The notes under the pieces are model-generated. The model worked only from the letters and a program-made list of their open reading frames with translations. It was not told where the DNA came from and made no database searches. Positions 27,299-35,504 of a DNA stretch of 40,440 nucleotides are shown here, one piece after another; the stretch's first letter is position 1; the number at the start of each line of letters is the position of its first letter. The stretch is from IMG/VR virus record IMGVR_UViG_3300014838_000038, positions 1-40,440 of that record. The stretch is one strand, 5' to 3'. Source of the stretch: a virus. The translations under genes and the position numbers were made by a program.

Positions 27299-27625
27299 TT
27301 ATGGTGATTGTAAATAAACTTGTAAGGATGCACTTGGAACATAAACGGAGTCAGGAACAATAACGCCCTCACAAGAAATTACCGTTCCGTTTATATTTTT
27401 AGCGGTCCCTTGATTAAAGCCAATAAGAGAACCAGAAAAATTGCTTACATTAAAATTAATAATTTCTTGATTTATATTTTCCAAGAGAATCATTTCATTT
27501 AAAGTTTGAACGGTTGAATCAATAGCAGATATATTTAAAATTTCCGTTCGTGATAAATCTTTAAGATAGTATGTAGAAGAATTTTCTATGTATGTATCTT
27601 GTATTGGATATATTTTTTTATGCAT
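27299..27625 (-). CDS. Small virion-type protein, paralogue of the following gene
   Basis: 108 residues. The N-terminal KIYPIQDTYIENSS and later NVSNFSGSLIGFNQGTAKNI match the following 184-residue gene, so the pair arose by tandem duplication. The YPxxDxYI start resembles the opening strand of DNRLRE-type beta-sandwiches. Its ATG overlaps the last base of the gp6-like stop, which indicates translational coupling to the baseplate wedge gene. No signal or membrane segment is seen. Probably a minor structural protein near the wedge; the exact role is unknown. Confidence 0.68.
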   Translation of the reverse strand: MHKKIYPIQDTYIENSSTYYLKDLSRTEILNISAIDSTVQTLNEMILLENINQEIINFNVSNFSGSLIGFNQGTAKNINGTVISCEGVIVPDSVYVPSASLQVYLQSP

Positions 27626-29595
27626 TATAGTGCAGAACCTTTAATGTCGGTTGAAAAATTTTTAACTTCAAATATAGCAGGGTCAATAGATGGATATACA
27701 ATATTATTCTTTGTAGCTGCGTTTATATCATAGGAAAATATAGAATAGTTTCCATCATCTATAGTAAGATTTACTATATCCAAGTTTGCTACGGACTGGA
27801 CACCGTCATTATTAGCAATTTCAAGTTGTAACTGACCAATGTTGATAGGTTGTCCAATTTGCCAATTATCTATATTAAAGAAATTTTGAATTGATGAAAT
27901 ACAATTTGTTAAAACCTCCTTCTTATTATAATTTGAATATACTATGATTTGAAAGTTCACACCAATGTTAATAATATATGCATCAACAATGTTTATACGA
28001 TCCGATACAATTCTAAATTTTGATAGATATGTTCGTAGATTGTATGAGAGAGCATCATTTATTGTTGTTAAATTTTGATTATCATCATATGAGAGAACAT
28101 ACAAATTAACACCAAGGGGGTTAGTTCCCTCTAAATTTACCCTTCTAAAATTCTTTTGGGTACTATCTATGACAAAATTATTATTTTGATCAAGCAATCC
28201 CTTTATATAAGTTGAATTATTTGTATACAAATTTGTTTCGGATGATACATAGACCTTTGCAACAGATCCATATTGTGCAGGCATACTATAAACTGCTGAA
28301 ATATAATCCTCTTTTGTTACAATTCTATTTTGTGTAGAAAAATTAGCAATAGCATTTTGTTTAATTTTATAAATGGATTCCTGACTTTCACCGCCGACAC
28401 ACGGCGTGGAATTTGTCACTTTTATACTACTTTTTATAGTATTTACCAATGATATTTCAGACGGCAAATAATTTTGTAATTCATTAACCGTCAATGATGT
28501 AATATTTGTTACACCATTTATATTTGCATTTGATGATAAACCTCCACCAACTATATAGGTAACCGTTAAAGTGGTGTTGGTTGGGGAAATGCCATAAGCT
28601 GATGATTTTACAAATGATGTTGGATCCAAAACAAAATTATAAAGACTGATATTCGAAAATCCTACGCCAAGAGTTTTCGATGATGGTGTTATAACCTCTT
28701 CGTTTACGGTGTCAAGAGAACTACCAAACTGTAAATATGTATTATTATTTTCGTCAACGGTCACTATATATCGTCTATTGGTTCGCAAGTATTGCAGTAT
28801 AGATGGAACTGTAGAGTTATACAGAGAATATTCTTCAAAATTAATCTGATTATTTTCGACAGGCATTTCTACTAAATCCTGTGCTAAATAATCTACCTGA
28901 TACCAAATATTATTATCGGAATCCGTAACATTTAATATTTGTATTACATTGTTTCCATTTAATTGTAATTTCAAATCAGCATTTTGTGAAGAAAGACCAA
29001 ATGTTTGCGTTACAATCTGTCCGGAATAAATAGGCACGGATTTTTGCAACAGATAAAATTCCGGCTCATTATTAGAATTATATGAATATATTTCATCAAT
29101 CCTAGGACTAGCTCCTGTATTTACAGAAAAATCTACCTCACCATTTGTGACAAATGATATGCCATTTTGAGAAGATACTTGCATTTGTGATGAAATTTTA
29201 AAAGCATAGTAAGTATCAGGAGAAAATGTACCATCAGAATTTCGTACAGATGGAACAATCTGATATACGTCAAGTATGCCCGTAGAAGGTTTTGATGGTT
29301 TTGGTATGTATCCAAGATATCTAGCCAGCTGTATTACATTTTTTCGTTCACTGGCATAATTGATAAGGCCTTCATTAAACTGATAATCTATATAGTAAGA
29401 TAGAACATCACCAACATATGCTGCCATATCAATATACATCATTCCTGGAGAAGCATCATTAAAATCTTGGTAAGTTTTTGAATAATAATTTTGAGCAAAG
29501 TCTATAAGATTGGCTTTAAATTGATTAAAGTCTTTTCCCAGATATTTTATCACTTTTTGTTGTGGAGCAAAGGTTTTATTTAGTATTTTTGACAT
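27625..29595 (-). CDS. 6: Baseplate wedge protein, T4 gp6 / baseplate J type
   Basis: 656 residues, matching T4 gp6 (660) in length. The N-terminus has the gp6-type YLGKDFNQFKANLIDFAQNY followed by FNDASPGMMYIDMAAYVGDV and LARYLGYIPKPSKPS, the conserved beginning of the family. The central region ends with QESIYKIKQNAIANFSTQNR and VTKEDYISAVYSMPAQYGSV, the baseplate J-like core. In T4 two gp6 copies per wedge form the inner ring that clamps gp7 and transmits the contraction signal. The gene lies 3 bases after the gp25-like gene, the same neighbours as in T4 and P2 (W-J-I order), and before the two small paralogues. ATG in the context TAATTTATG, no Shine-Dalgarno. Confidence 0.92.
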   Translation of the reverse strand: MSKILNKTFAPQQKVIKYLGKDFNQFKANLIDFAQNYYSKTYQDFNDASPGMMYIDMAAYVGDVLSYYIDYQFNEGLINYASERKNVIQLARYLGYIPKPSKPSTGILDVYQIVPSVRNSDGTFSPDTYYAFKISSQMQVSSQNGISFVTNGEVDFSVNTGASPRIDEIYSYNSNNEPEFYLLQKSVPIYSGQIVTQTFGLSSQNADLKLQLNGNNVIQILNVTDSDNNIWYQVDYLAQDLVEMPVENNQINFEEYSLYNSTVPSILQYLRTNRRYIVTVDENNNTYLQFGSSLDTVNEEVITPSSKTLGVGFSNISLYNFVLDPTSFVKSSAYGISPTNTTLTVTYIVGGGLSSNANINGVTNITSLTVNELQNYLPSEISLVNTIKSSIKVTNSTPCVGGESQESIYKIKQNAIANFSTQNRIVTKEDYISAVYSMPAQYGSVAKVYVSSETNLYTNNSTYIKGLLDQNNNFVIDSTQKNFRRVNLEGTNPLGVNLYVLSYDDNQNLTTINDALSYNLRTYLSKFRIVSDRINIVDAYIINIGVNFQIIVYSNYNKKEVLTNCISSIQNFFNIDNWQIGQPINIGQLQLEIANNDGVQSVANLDIVNLTIDDGNYSIFSYDINAATKNNIVYPSIDPAIFEVKNFSTDIKGSAL

Positions 29596-29598
29596 AAA

Positions 29599-30027
29599 TT
29601 ATATATTAACGTTCTGTACCGAAAATGTTATATTGTTCTGTGTTTGTGTTTGAATAACAACATAATAAACAGATACTTCTATTTTATAATTATCTACATC
29701 ATTCAGGTTTTGTGTGTTATTAATGGATATATTTGTAATACTGATTTGTGGTATCCATTGTTGTAGTTCCGTTGCTATAATGTTCTTAGCAATCTCTATG
29801 CTACTCTTATCAAGTTGATTAAACAATAATCCGTATAATTTGGTACCAAATGTTGGCGCCATTCTTCTTTCCCCTGGACGTGTATTAAGAAAATTAGTCA
29901 AATTTTGTTTTATCTGTGTATTTGTATCAAAAGATTGAGCAAAATATCCATTATTACCATCTGTGAATGGCATTAGCAAACCTATCGGATAAAAAGATGA
30001 TGATATATCTCCATCGGTTATTATCAT
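29599..30027 (-). CDS. 25: Baseplate wedge protein, gp25 / GpW type
   Basis: 142 residues, like T4 gp25 (132). The family signature is plain: LNTRPGERRMAPTFGTKLYG at about 47-66, with the RPGER loop and conserved Phe-Gly. The N-terminal part (IGLLMPFTDGNNGYFAQSFD) also fits. gp25 sits at the top of the wedge next to gp6 and nucleates the tail sheath; it has a lysozyme-like name in old annotation but no proven lytic activity. It overlaps nothing: 3 bases to gp6 downstream, 3 bases from the preceding gene. Start context TAATTTATG, no Shine-Dalgarno. This is one of the firmest calls in the window. Confidence 0.95.
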   Translation of the reverse strand: MIITDGDISSSFYPIGLLMPFTDGNNGYFAQSFDTNTQIKQNLTNFLNTRPGERRMAPTFGTKLYGLLFNQLDKSSIEIAKNIIATELQQWIPQISITNISINNTQNLNDVDNYKIEVSVYYVVIQTQTQNNITFSVQNVNI

Positions 30028-30030
30028 AAA

Positions 30031-30417
30031 TTAATGCCTGTGCTGATTAGCCTTTTTATCAACCAATTTTAAAAGCTTAGAATAATCTTTATTCATAACA
30101 TCCGGCAGAACAGCCTTTATATCAACTCCAACCGTTTCGGAACGAATGGATCCGCCCATAGACACATCCGAACTGGTTGGAATTTTTACAGTTGTTTCAT
30201 TTAAAATTTGATTCAAAAGAGGATTTTTTGTGTAAGTTTTAAATTCTCTTTTTGGTACTTCTTCAGATATTTCTTCAGTCTCCGACAAAACATTTTTTAG
30301 GTTTGTAGTGGGATTCTTATCTCTTTTAAAATATTCATTTAATATCTTGGGTAGAGCTCTTTTTAGTTCAGCAGAAACTTCTTCTTTTATGATTTCTCTA
30401 AATTGGTTGATATTCAT
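30031..30417 (-). CDS. Small baseplate-cluster protein, unknown
   Basis: 128 residues, basic and hydrophilic. The N-terminal 30 residues (NINQFREIIKEEVSAELKRA) form an amphipathic helix, followed by a flexible acidic linker (TEEISEEVPKREF) and a second short segment NPLLNQILNET. No catalytic motif or membrane segment. It lies between the proline-rich gene and gp25-like gene in the baseplate operon and may be an assembly factor or minor wedge component, but no family is recognised. TATTTATT ends 3 bases before the ATG. Confidence 0.65.
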   Translation of the reverse strand: MNINQFREIIKEEVSAELKRALPKILNEYFKRDKNPTTNLKNVLSETEEISEEVPKREFKTYTKNPLLNQILNETTVKIPTSSDVSMGGSIRSETVGVDIKAVLPDVMNKDYSKLLKLVDKKANQHRH

Positions 30418-30420
30418 ATC

Positions 30421-30428
30421 AATAAATA
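30421..30428 (-). promoter_or_regulatory. Start-proximal TATTTATT element
   Basis: Minus-strand TATTTATT ending 3 bases before the ATG at 30417, in the 47-base gap after the proline-rich gene. A variant of the ATATTTAT element seen at other starts. Confidence 0.3.
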
Positions 30429-30464
30429 GATAATATTATACTAAATTATTACAGAAAAATATTA

Positions 30465-30941
30465 TTATACTGTAACGGTTGGTATAGAAAAGGAACTGGT
30501 TGTAGATGTTTGTACCGTTACACTATTAGATGTGACGTTTATCGGTGGTAATATAGAAGCATTGACAGTTGAAGGAATTCCAACGGGAGGAAGCCCAGCA
30601 TTAACTCTTGCGTTTGCAATCATCGAAGGTATATTTGCCTTCAATGTAGTTTTTATCATTGTTGCCGTTATGGTCGGCGAAGGAACTTGAGCGGATAAAT
30701 TCAAAGAATATGGTTTTGGTATGGATATGCCTGGTATTGGTGGCAAAGCTGGTACTGGAGGATATGATGGAACTGCTGGTAGTTTAATACTTGCGAGAAC
30801 TTTCCATGCAGTAGGCATAGTAGGAATTACCGGATTTGGTAAAGTAAAATTTTGTGGAATATATGGTAGAGGAGAATTAGGCAAAGCAGGAGTCAATTGA
30901 GAAACATCAACTGTTGGAAGTGTTAATTGTGGAGTTGCCAT
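30465..30941 (-). CDS. Proline-rich baseplate-cluster protein
   Basis: 158 residues, about one fifth proline in the N-terminal half (LPNSPLPYIPQNFTLPNPVI and later YPPVPALPPIPGISIPKPY), with no Cys and few charged residues. The C-terminal half is Thr/Ser/Val-rich. Such a sequence is likely to be extended, perhaps a linker or tether along the tail tube or hub. It starts one base after the stop of the spike-like gene, so the two are probably coupled in translation and may act together. No PAAR motif is present, so it is not the usual spike-tip partner. Function unknown. Confidence 0.65.
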   Translation of the reverse strand: MATPQLTLPTVDVSQLTPALPNSPLPYIPQNFTLPNPVIPTMPTAWKVLASIKLPAVPSYPPVPALPPIPGISIPKPYSLNLSAQVPSPTITATMIKTTLKANIPSMIANARVNAGLPPVGIPSTVNASILPPINVTSNSVTVQTSTTSSFSIPTVTV

Positions 30942-30942
30942 A

Positions 30943-32661
30943 TTACGATATAGAATTATCTATTGCGGATTCGATGGCAGAAGTTATATCTGCATCACTC
31001 ATCACACCAATGTTTGCATTTATAAAATTTGAAATAAGAGATGTTGCATTGGAAACAATGGAAGAAACTGCTCCTGTATTATCATTTAATACTCCATCCA
31101 CTCTTCTAGTTCTTCCGCTCCATCCTCCTGGAATACCAGATGGTGAAGTTTCTCCTTCTATTTTTGTAATTTGAATACTATTTGTTCCCGCGCCATTAAA
31201 TCCTGGAGCATATCCACCCCCTGTCAAAAATACTCTTCTACTCATAATACTATGTAATCTATCACGAATCGACATTAAATCCAGTGTAGCAGTATTTGTT
31301 GGAAAATCTTTTGGTGATTTTGTTACAAGTGGATCCGCATTGGGATCGTGTATATGGTCATGCGAATGCGTATGATTCAATATCCAATTACACAAATCAA
31401 ACAATAAATCGGAAAGAGTTTGTCCTAGGACAGCAGGTTCATTTGTGTTACCATATTGGCCCAAATAAATTGCTGGAGAATTAATTACTGTTTTATTGTT
31501 TGTATTAAGAACGATCTGATTCTGTGCATCTACAACATACTCATCATCCGTGACTATCATATATCTCTTTTTAGAAAAATGCATTGTTTCATTTGCTTTT
31601 GATGAAATTATTATCCGATCAGAATTCATTACAATTTGATCACCCGTCAATTTTGGAAATTTAAAATTAGTTCCCTGTGTAAAAATACTCTTGGTTGTTG
31701 TTTGTGAAAATACTGATTGAGTTAAGCCCGATGTAATATGAATGGACGTTCCATCTGCATTTACATCTTCAAGGATATAACCGCCTACATTTACTTCATT
31801 TGGTGCCAAATTATTATTATTAAGAAGATGTTGTCTGTTCCTAATGAGTATCATAGGATTACCGCCGCCAGCAGGAAGATTGTTATAACTATTTATTGTG
31901 CCATCACCTTTATAATCCGTGTTAGTTCCTATGTCATTTTTTCTCTGAGAATCATATGATCCAAATCTAATGGATTGTCCAAATCTGCTTTCAATAACCG
32001 TATCACCCTCGAATCTTCTTAAATTTCTAATTTTTCTATTAAACCAAAAATAATTTCCTAAAAGTCCTCGAAAATATGGATTTGTTTTTACATTCGTAAC
32101 AGAATCAAGTTTTGACTCAGGTCCGAGAAGTACCGTTGTAGTTCCGTCAGGCGTTTTATAACCTGTATTTTGTTTCACTTCCGCATAAGAAGGATTAAAA
32201 CGAAAATCTGCGGATGTATTTGCTAGATTTTTATAATTGATTTTATTTGTATAAAAATATTGGTCTAAATACTTTATAACACCTACCAATTCATTTAGAA
32301 GAGGACATGAAGAAAATTCCTTATCAATTGGATAAGCATAAATAACCTGTTCTTTCTCCTGTTTATTCTGAGACAAACACAGTCTTATTAAAGCAATTCC
32401 TACTTCAGCATAACTTCGATCCATTGGATTTGCTTGTTTATCATTATATCCAAGTGGCCATATATTAGGGTTATTTATGTTTCCGAGGCCTTTTTTAAAT
32501 AGATAATGAGAATCATCCAAAATAATATCAAGAACTATACCGGGTTCCCACTCCATTTCCGACAGGGAATTATGAATATATTTTAAATCACGTTTTGTAG
32601 CTAAAAAATTTTCATCTTCTATATCGTAATTAAATAATTGATTTTTTAAAAGTGTGCCCAT
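30943..32661 (-). CDS. Baseplate hub / tail spike-like protein (T4 gp5 or gpV role)
   Basis: 572 residues, as large as T4 gp5 (575) but with no lysozyme motif seen. Around residues 210-232 it has FEGDTVIESRFGQSIRFGS, a phrase typical of OB-fold/spike baseplate proteins of large phages. Repeated beta-strand turns follow (FTQGTNFKFPKLTGDQIVMN, IIISSKANETMHF, VLNTNNKTVINSP) that suggest a trimeric beta-helix. A histidine cluster HTHSHDHIHD at about 431-440 recalls the His-x-His metal site of gpV-type spikes. The C-terminus is Gly/Ser-rich. It would form the cell-puncturing hub at the tail tip. It directly abuts the preceding gene (no gap). Hub/spike is a family-level inference; T4 gp5 equivalence is less sure. 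Confidence 0.78.
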   Translation of the reverse strand: MGTLLKNQLFNYDIEDENFLATKRDLKYIHNSLSEMEWEPGIVLDIILDDSHYLFKKGLGNINNPNIWPLGYNDKQANPMDRSYAEVGIALIRLCLSQNKQEKEQVIYAYPIDKEFSSCPLLNELVGVIKYLDQYFYTNKINYKNLANTSADFRFNPSYAEVKQNTGYKTPDGTTTVLLGPESKLDSVTNVKTNPYFRGLLGNYFWFNRKIRNLRRFEGDTVIESRFGQSIRFGSYDSQRKNDIGTNTDYKGDGTINSYNNLPAGGGNPMILIRNRQHLLNNNNLAPNEVNVGGYILEDVNADGTSIHITSGLTQSVFSQTTTKSIFTQGTNFKFPKLTGDQIVMNSDRIIISSKANETMHFSKKRYMIVTDDEYVVDAQNQIVLNTNNKTVINSPAIYLGQYGNTNEPAVLGQTLSDLLFDLCNWILNHTHSHDHIHDPNADPLVTKSPKDFPTNTATLDLMSIRDRLHSIMSRRVFLTGGGYAPGFNGAGTNSIQITKIEGETSPSGIPGGWSGRTRRVDGVLNDNTGAVSSIVSNATSLISNFINANIGVMSDADITSAIESAIDNSIS

Positions 32662-33063
32662 TTATTTACCATCTACTTTTATTGTTGCCTTTGGTATGGA
32701 TATTTCTTCGGAAGATTTAGTAAGCTCTTCTACCGATTTAAGCAATTCTTTCTTCTCATCATCTGTTATCAAAAGAGAATCTTCTTGTCCAGAGGAATCG
32801 TTTCGTGTTATAATCTTTTGAATAACTGCTGCTAATTTAACAAGCTGTTCATCATTCTTTACACCAACATCAAAATAATCGTTTAATATAGGAACAATTA
32901 CAATAGCTTCTTCAACGGTTTTTATTAAGGGTCGTAATTCTTCAATGAGAACATTGAGTTGATCCTTTTTTGATTGTTGATTTACAACAATTTCCCTGCA
33001 TAAAGAAGCAAAACTTTTACCCTTATAAATTTCAAACTCATCTAAATTTATGTTCATAGACAT
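32662..33063 (-). CDS. Small helical phage protein, unknown
   Basis: 133 residues, mostly helical and acidic. Recognisable phrases such as YKGKSFASLCREIVVNQQSK and GVKNDEQLVKLAAVIQKII look like a family conserved in large myophages, but I cannot name its function. A small adaptor or chaperone for the hub is possible from its position: the spike-like gene begins at the base after its stop. An alternative start two codons in (MNINLDEF) cannot be excluded. ATATTTATG includes the start codon itself. Confidence 0.7.
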   Translation of the reverse strand: MSMNINLDEFEIYKGKSFASLCREIVVNQQSKKDQLNVLIEELRPLIKTVEEAIVIVPILNDYFDVGVKNDEQLVKLAAVIQKIITRNDSSGQEDSLLITDDEKKELLKSVEELTKSSEEISIPKATIKVDGK

Positions 33064-33068
33064 AAATA
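33061..33068 (-). promoter_or_regulatory. Start-overlapping ATATTTATG element
   Basis: On the minus strand the sequence CTATATTTATG has ATG of the 133-residue gene as its last three bases. The same ATATTTAT core as at other starts, but placed directly on the initiation codon. Confidence 0.3.
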
Positions 33069-33096
33069 TAGAGATATGTAAACATTTTACAGAGGA

Positions 33097-33990
33097 TTAT
33101 ACGGAAATAGTTCCATTATTTATATAATCATTCTTGATTTGCTTCTGATATAAGTTCATCTTATTGATAACTTTTGTTATCATTTGAGTTTTACATCCAG
33201 AGATTTCCCTTATGTAAAGATACAAAGCTTTCTTATTGAAAGCATCAATCTTATCAATGTTTCTGAAAAGTTCTATGACAGCATTAGCGATGGATATATC
33301 GCGTTGCTTTTTAAAGATTTTATCTATATTTTTATCCCAATAGTTAATCATTAAATCCAAAAACTCTCGGGTTTGAACATTTTCATGATGTTTATCTCGG
33401 ACCTGTAAGCGAACTCCGTGATCTTCATGTTCTTCTGTAATATCGACATGCATATTGAAATGCCTATAATTATTATTATTATGAAATATCAAATAATTTT
33501 TAGCAATGATACTAAAATAAGAAAAAGCTTTTCCTTTCCGTTCCTCATATTTGTCCATATTAGCGACAAGATGTGATACGGTTTCCTTTTGTGTATCAAG
33601 TGGTCCTACGGCAAAATATGTGAACTTAAAAGTATTTAATACATTTTCAACAAGTTTATCAAATGCAAATTTAATTTTCGTATCATAAATTTCATTTCTC
33701 TTTATAGGATCTATTTCCTTATTATACGCAACAATAGCATCTTGGGTATCCTTAGTAAAATACATTTTTTCAATAGAAGGCTTTCTCTTGGAAACAACGG
33801 TCGTGATAGGTATTACGGGTATTACGACAGTTTCTTCCTCAATTTTTTTAAATTTCTTTACAATTTTTTTCAATTTCTTTACAATGGTCTTGACCCGTTT
33901 TTGTTTTTTATGAACTATAATCGGTTTTGTCTTTTTATTCGATTTAATTGCATGAACCTTTTTCTTAATATAGTATTTCTTTTTCTTCAT
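33097..33990 (-). CDS. Late-transcription sigma factor, T4 gp55-like
   Basis: 297 residues. The core from about residue 75 has sigma region 2 features: FTKDTQDAIVAYNKEIDPIK, IKFAFDKLVENVLNTFKF, and KGKAFSYFSIIAKNYLIFHN, the last matching the gp55 pattern of a region 2 helix that contacts the promoter and core polymerase. T4 gp55 (185 residues) directs host polymerase to TATAAATA late promoters together with gp33 and the clamp; this protein probably redirects transcription to late structural genes. The first 60 residues are an unusual Lys-rich arm (KKKKYYIKKK, KKLKKIVKKFKKI), not in T4 gp55. A C-terminal helical region (about 225-290) may be region 4-like. It starts 3 bases after a small membrane-protein gene. 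Confidence 0.78.
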   Translation of the reverse strand: MKKKKYYIKKKVHAIKSNKKTKPIIVHKKQKRVKTIVKKLKKIVKKFKKIEEETVVIPVIPITTVVSKRKPSIEKMYFTKDTQDAIVAYNKEIDPIKRNEIYDTKIKFAFDKLVENVLNTFKFTYFAVGPLDTQKETVSHLVANMDKYEERKGKAFSYFSIIAKNYLIFHNNNNYRHFNMHVDITEEHEDHGVRLQVRDKHHENVQTREFLDLMINYWDKNIDKIFKKQRDISIANAVIELFRNIDKIDAFNKKALYLYIREISGCKTQMITKVINKMNLYQKQIKNDYINNGTISV

Positions 33991-33993
33991 AAT

Positions 33994-34263
33994 TTATTCT
34001 ATTTCTTTTTCCAACTCATCTATAATATTTAACATCGATGTAAAAACAAACCCTACATCATCGTCCTTCTCAAACATTTGTTTGTCGTCAATTTCTTTCA
34101 GACGTAAATATGTTTTTTTACAAGAATCAAGAGTAGATAAAATCCACCCTTCATAAACACCAATCTTCATTAAACTATTTTTTATTATTATTCCCTGCGC
34201 TATATTAATTCCAACGGAAACCAATAGAAATAATATCAATGCTATTACATATAACCAAATCAT
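33994..34263 (-). CDS. Small single-pass membrane protein
   Basis: 89 residues. Residues 2-24 (IWLYVIALILFLLVSVGINI) are a strong transmembrane segment, followed by a charged cytoplasmic-type helix ending in acidic residues (NIIDELEKEIE). The topology with an N-terminal anchor and no signal cleavage suggests an inner-membrane protein. It sits directly before the sigma gene and after the 49-residue gene (5-base gap). No lysis motif is seen, so holin or spanin roles are not claimed. Function unknown. Confidence 0.7.
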   Translation of the reverse strand: MIWLYVIALILFLLVSVGINIAQGIIIKNSLMKIGVYEGWILSTLDSCKKTYLRLKEIDDKQMFEKDDDVGFVFTSMLNIIDELEKEIE

Positions 34264-34268
34264 TATGT

Positions 34269-34418
34269 TTACTCCATTCTATTTTCTTCTTTTTCATCCA
34301 CAAGAAATTCATCCAAATATTCGATTGCTTCCTCCACAGAATCGAAATCTTCGTACTTAATCGCCTTCTTCAATAATTCTATTATATCGTTTATATCTGT
34401 TTGTGTTATATTGTACAT
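34269..34418 (-). CDS. 49-residue acidic protein, unknown
   Basis: A short frame reading MYNITQTDINDIIELLKKAI and then a Glu/Asp-rich helix ending ENRME, stop TAA. It has the best Shine-Dalgarno in the window, AGGAG 4 bases before the ATG, and lies in a gap otherwise unexplained between a membrane-protein gene and the 89-residue gene, in the same direction. A possible promoter (TTGCTT, 17 bases, TATTTT) precedes it. Helical and strongly acidic, it could be an anti-host or regulatory peptide, but nothing in it identifies a role. Confidence 0.7.
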   Translation of the reverse strand: MYNITQTDINDIIELLKKAIKYEDFDSVEEAIEYLDEFLVDEKEENRME

Positions 34419-34472
34419 TATTCTCCTATTAAAATATCCGAATAATAGAAATAAAGCAATTTATTTTATTAA

Positions 34473-35414
34473 TTATTTATAAAACCTGGCAAAAGGTTTT
34501 CTTATAATTTTTGAAAATCCGTCTAATTTACTACTTTTTGATGGTTTATCGTCTTGTTTAATTTCTGTTACGGGTGGTATTTCTGTTTTTTCTTCTTTTT
34601 TCGATGACATTTCATCGTCACCAAAGGTTAAATGTTCATAAACAATACTATTATACGCTAATAGCATAGCAATTGCTAGAGGGTCAAATACAAATATTAA
34701 AGCTAATATAAACCACTTAACAACGGAATTTATATTCATACCAAGAGCATCTGCTACAAATTGAAATGTTGTTATATCTCTTTTTTCCAAGGATTTTATT
34801 TTTAGTTGGGATACTTCATCATCAAGTTTTGATATGCTTGTAGTATACTCCTGTACTTTTTTATTTTCTGTGTCAACATCATCATCAGACTTTTTAATCA
34901 GATCCGCTGTTTGACCTTGAACTTCCTGTAATTGCACGATATTTTTTGCAATTTGTTCATTCTGAAGCATATCCGTAAGACGTTTTTCTTGTTCCGCACG
35001 AAGCTTTCCAATGAACTCTATTCTTTTATTTGATTGATCAATTCTATCAATAATTAATTTCTTTTGGGTATCTATAAGTTGAACGTGTTCTACCAATATT
35101 TTATTTTCCGTGGAAGACTTTTGATAGGCAGCGGAGAGATAACCAAATATACCCATTGATGTTATAATTAACAACATTATGACGCCCAACAACATATACG
35201 TTTTTAAAAAAGTCTTGGTCTTATTCCAATAACGAAAAAGAAAACTACTACAGATTAGTTTGGCCGCTTCTAGAGCACCCGCCATTATAGACACAGATAT
35301 AAGAGCACCACTAAATAAGCTGGAAATACCATAAACAGAAAAGAATGCCGCACAGAAGGATAGGATTAAAGCTGATATAAGTAAAAGGGTAGCGAAGAAT
35401 TTGTTTTGTTGCAT
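34473..35414 (-). CDS. Multi-pass membrane protein with coiled-coil loop
   Basis: 313 residues with four predicted transmembrane segments: about 6-28, 33-57, 70-92 and 231-255 (KWFILALIFVFDPLAIAMLL). Between the third and fourth is a 110-residue coiled-coil (ILVEHVQLIDTQKKLIIDRI and so on), probably outside the membrane. The C-terminal tail is Lys/Glu-rich and disordered. The VFDPLA phrase in the last segment is found in membrane proteins of large phages of unknown function. It could organise the host membrane or act in lysis control or exclusion. A terminator precedes it, so it likely begins a new transcript; its promoter is not clear. Confidence 0.75.
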   Translation of the reverse strand: MQQNKFFATLLLISALILSFCAAFFSVYGISSLFSGALISVSIMAGALEAAKLICSSFLFRYWNKTKTFLKTYMLLGVIMLLIITSMGIFGYLSAAYQKSSTENKILVEHVQLIDTQKKLIIDRIDQSNKRIEFIGKLRAEQEKRLTDMLQNEQIAKNIVQLQEVQGQTADLIKKSDDDVDTENKKVQEYTTSISKLDDEVSQLKIKSLEKRDITTFQFVADALGMNINSVVKWFILALIFVFDPLAIAMLLAYNSIVYEHLTFGDDEMSSKKEEKTEIPPVTEIKQDDKPSKSSKLDGFSKIIRKPFARFYK

Positions 35415-35454
35415 GTCTATATGGTTACGAATCTATATATAGTCACAAAAACAA

Positions 35455-35480
35455 GAAAACCGCTAATCAAAGCGGTCTTC
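35455..35480 (-). terminator. Terminator hairpin
   Basis: Stem ACCGCT / AGCGGT (35459-35464 with 35471-35476, loop aatcaa), extended past one mismatch by GAA/TTC. On the minus strand it is followed by TTTTCTTGTTTTTG. It lies between the 80-residue gene and the membrane-protein gene. Confidence 0.8.
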
Positions 35481-35504
35481 TCAATTTTAACTTGTTTATT
35501 TATA

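Noticed and set aside
26740-27372. Longer version of the 184-residue gene starting at 27372
   Set aside because: Overlaps the preceding gene by 74 bases, has no ATG, and alignment with the paralogue starts at 27294.
33742-34032. Plus-strand Phe-rich frame opposite the sigma gene
   Set aside because: Low-complexity antisense of the Lys-rich arm, with no independent signal.
34474-34481. TATAAATA at the end of the 313-residue gene
   Set aside because: It is fully explained by the Phe-Tyr-Lys-stop codons, although it could serve the 49-residue gene; the evidence is too weak.
35497-35504. TATAAATA on the minus strand upstream of the membrane-protein gene
   Set aside because: A terminator hairpin lies between it and the gene, so it is not a convincing promoter for that gene; likely chance in AT-rich DNA.
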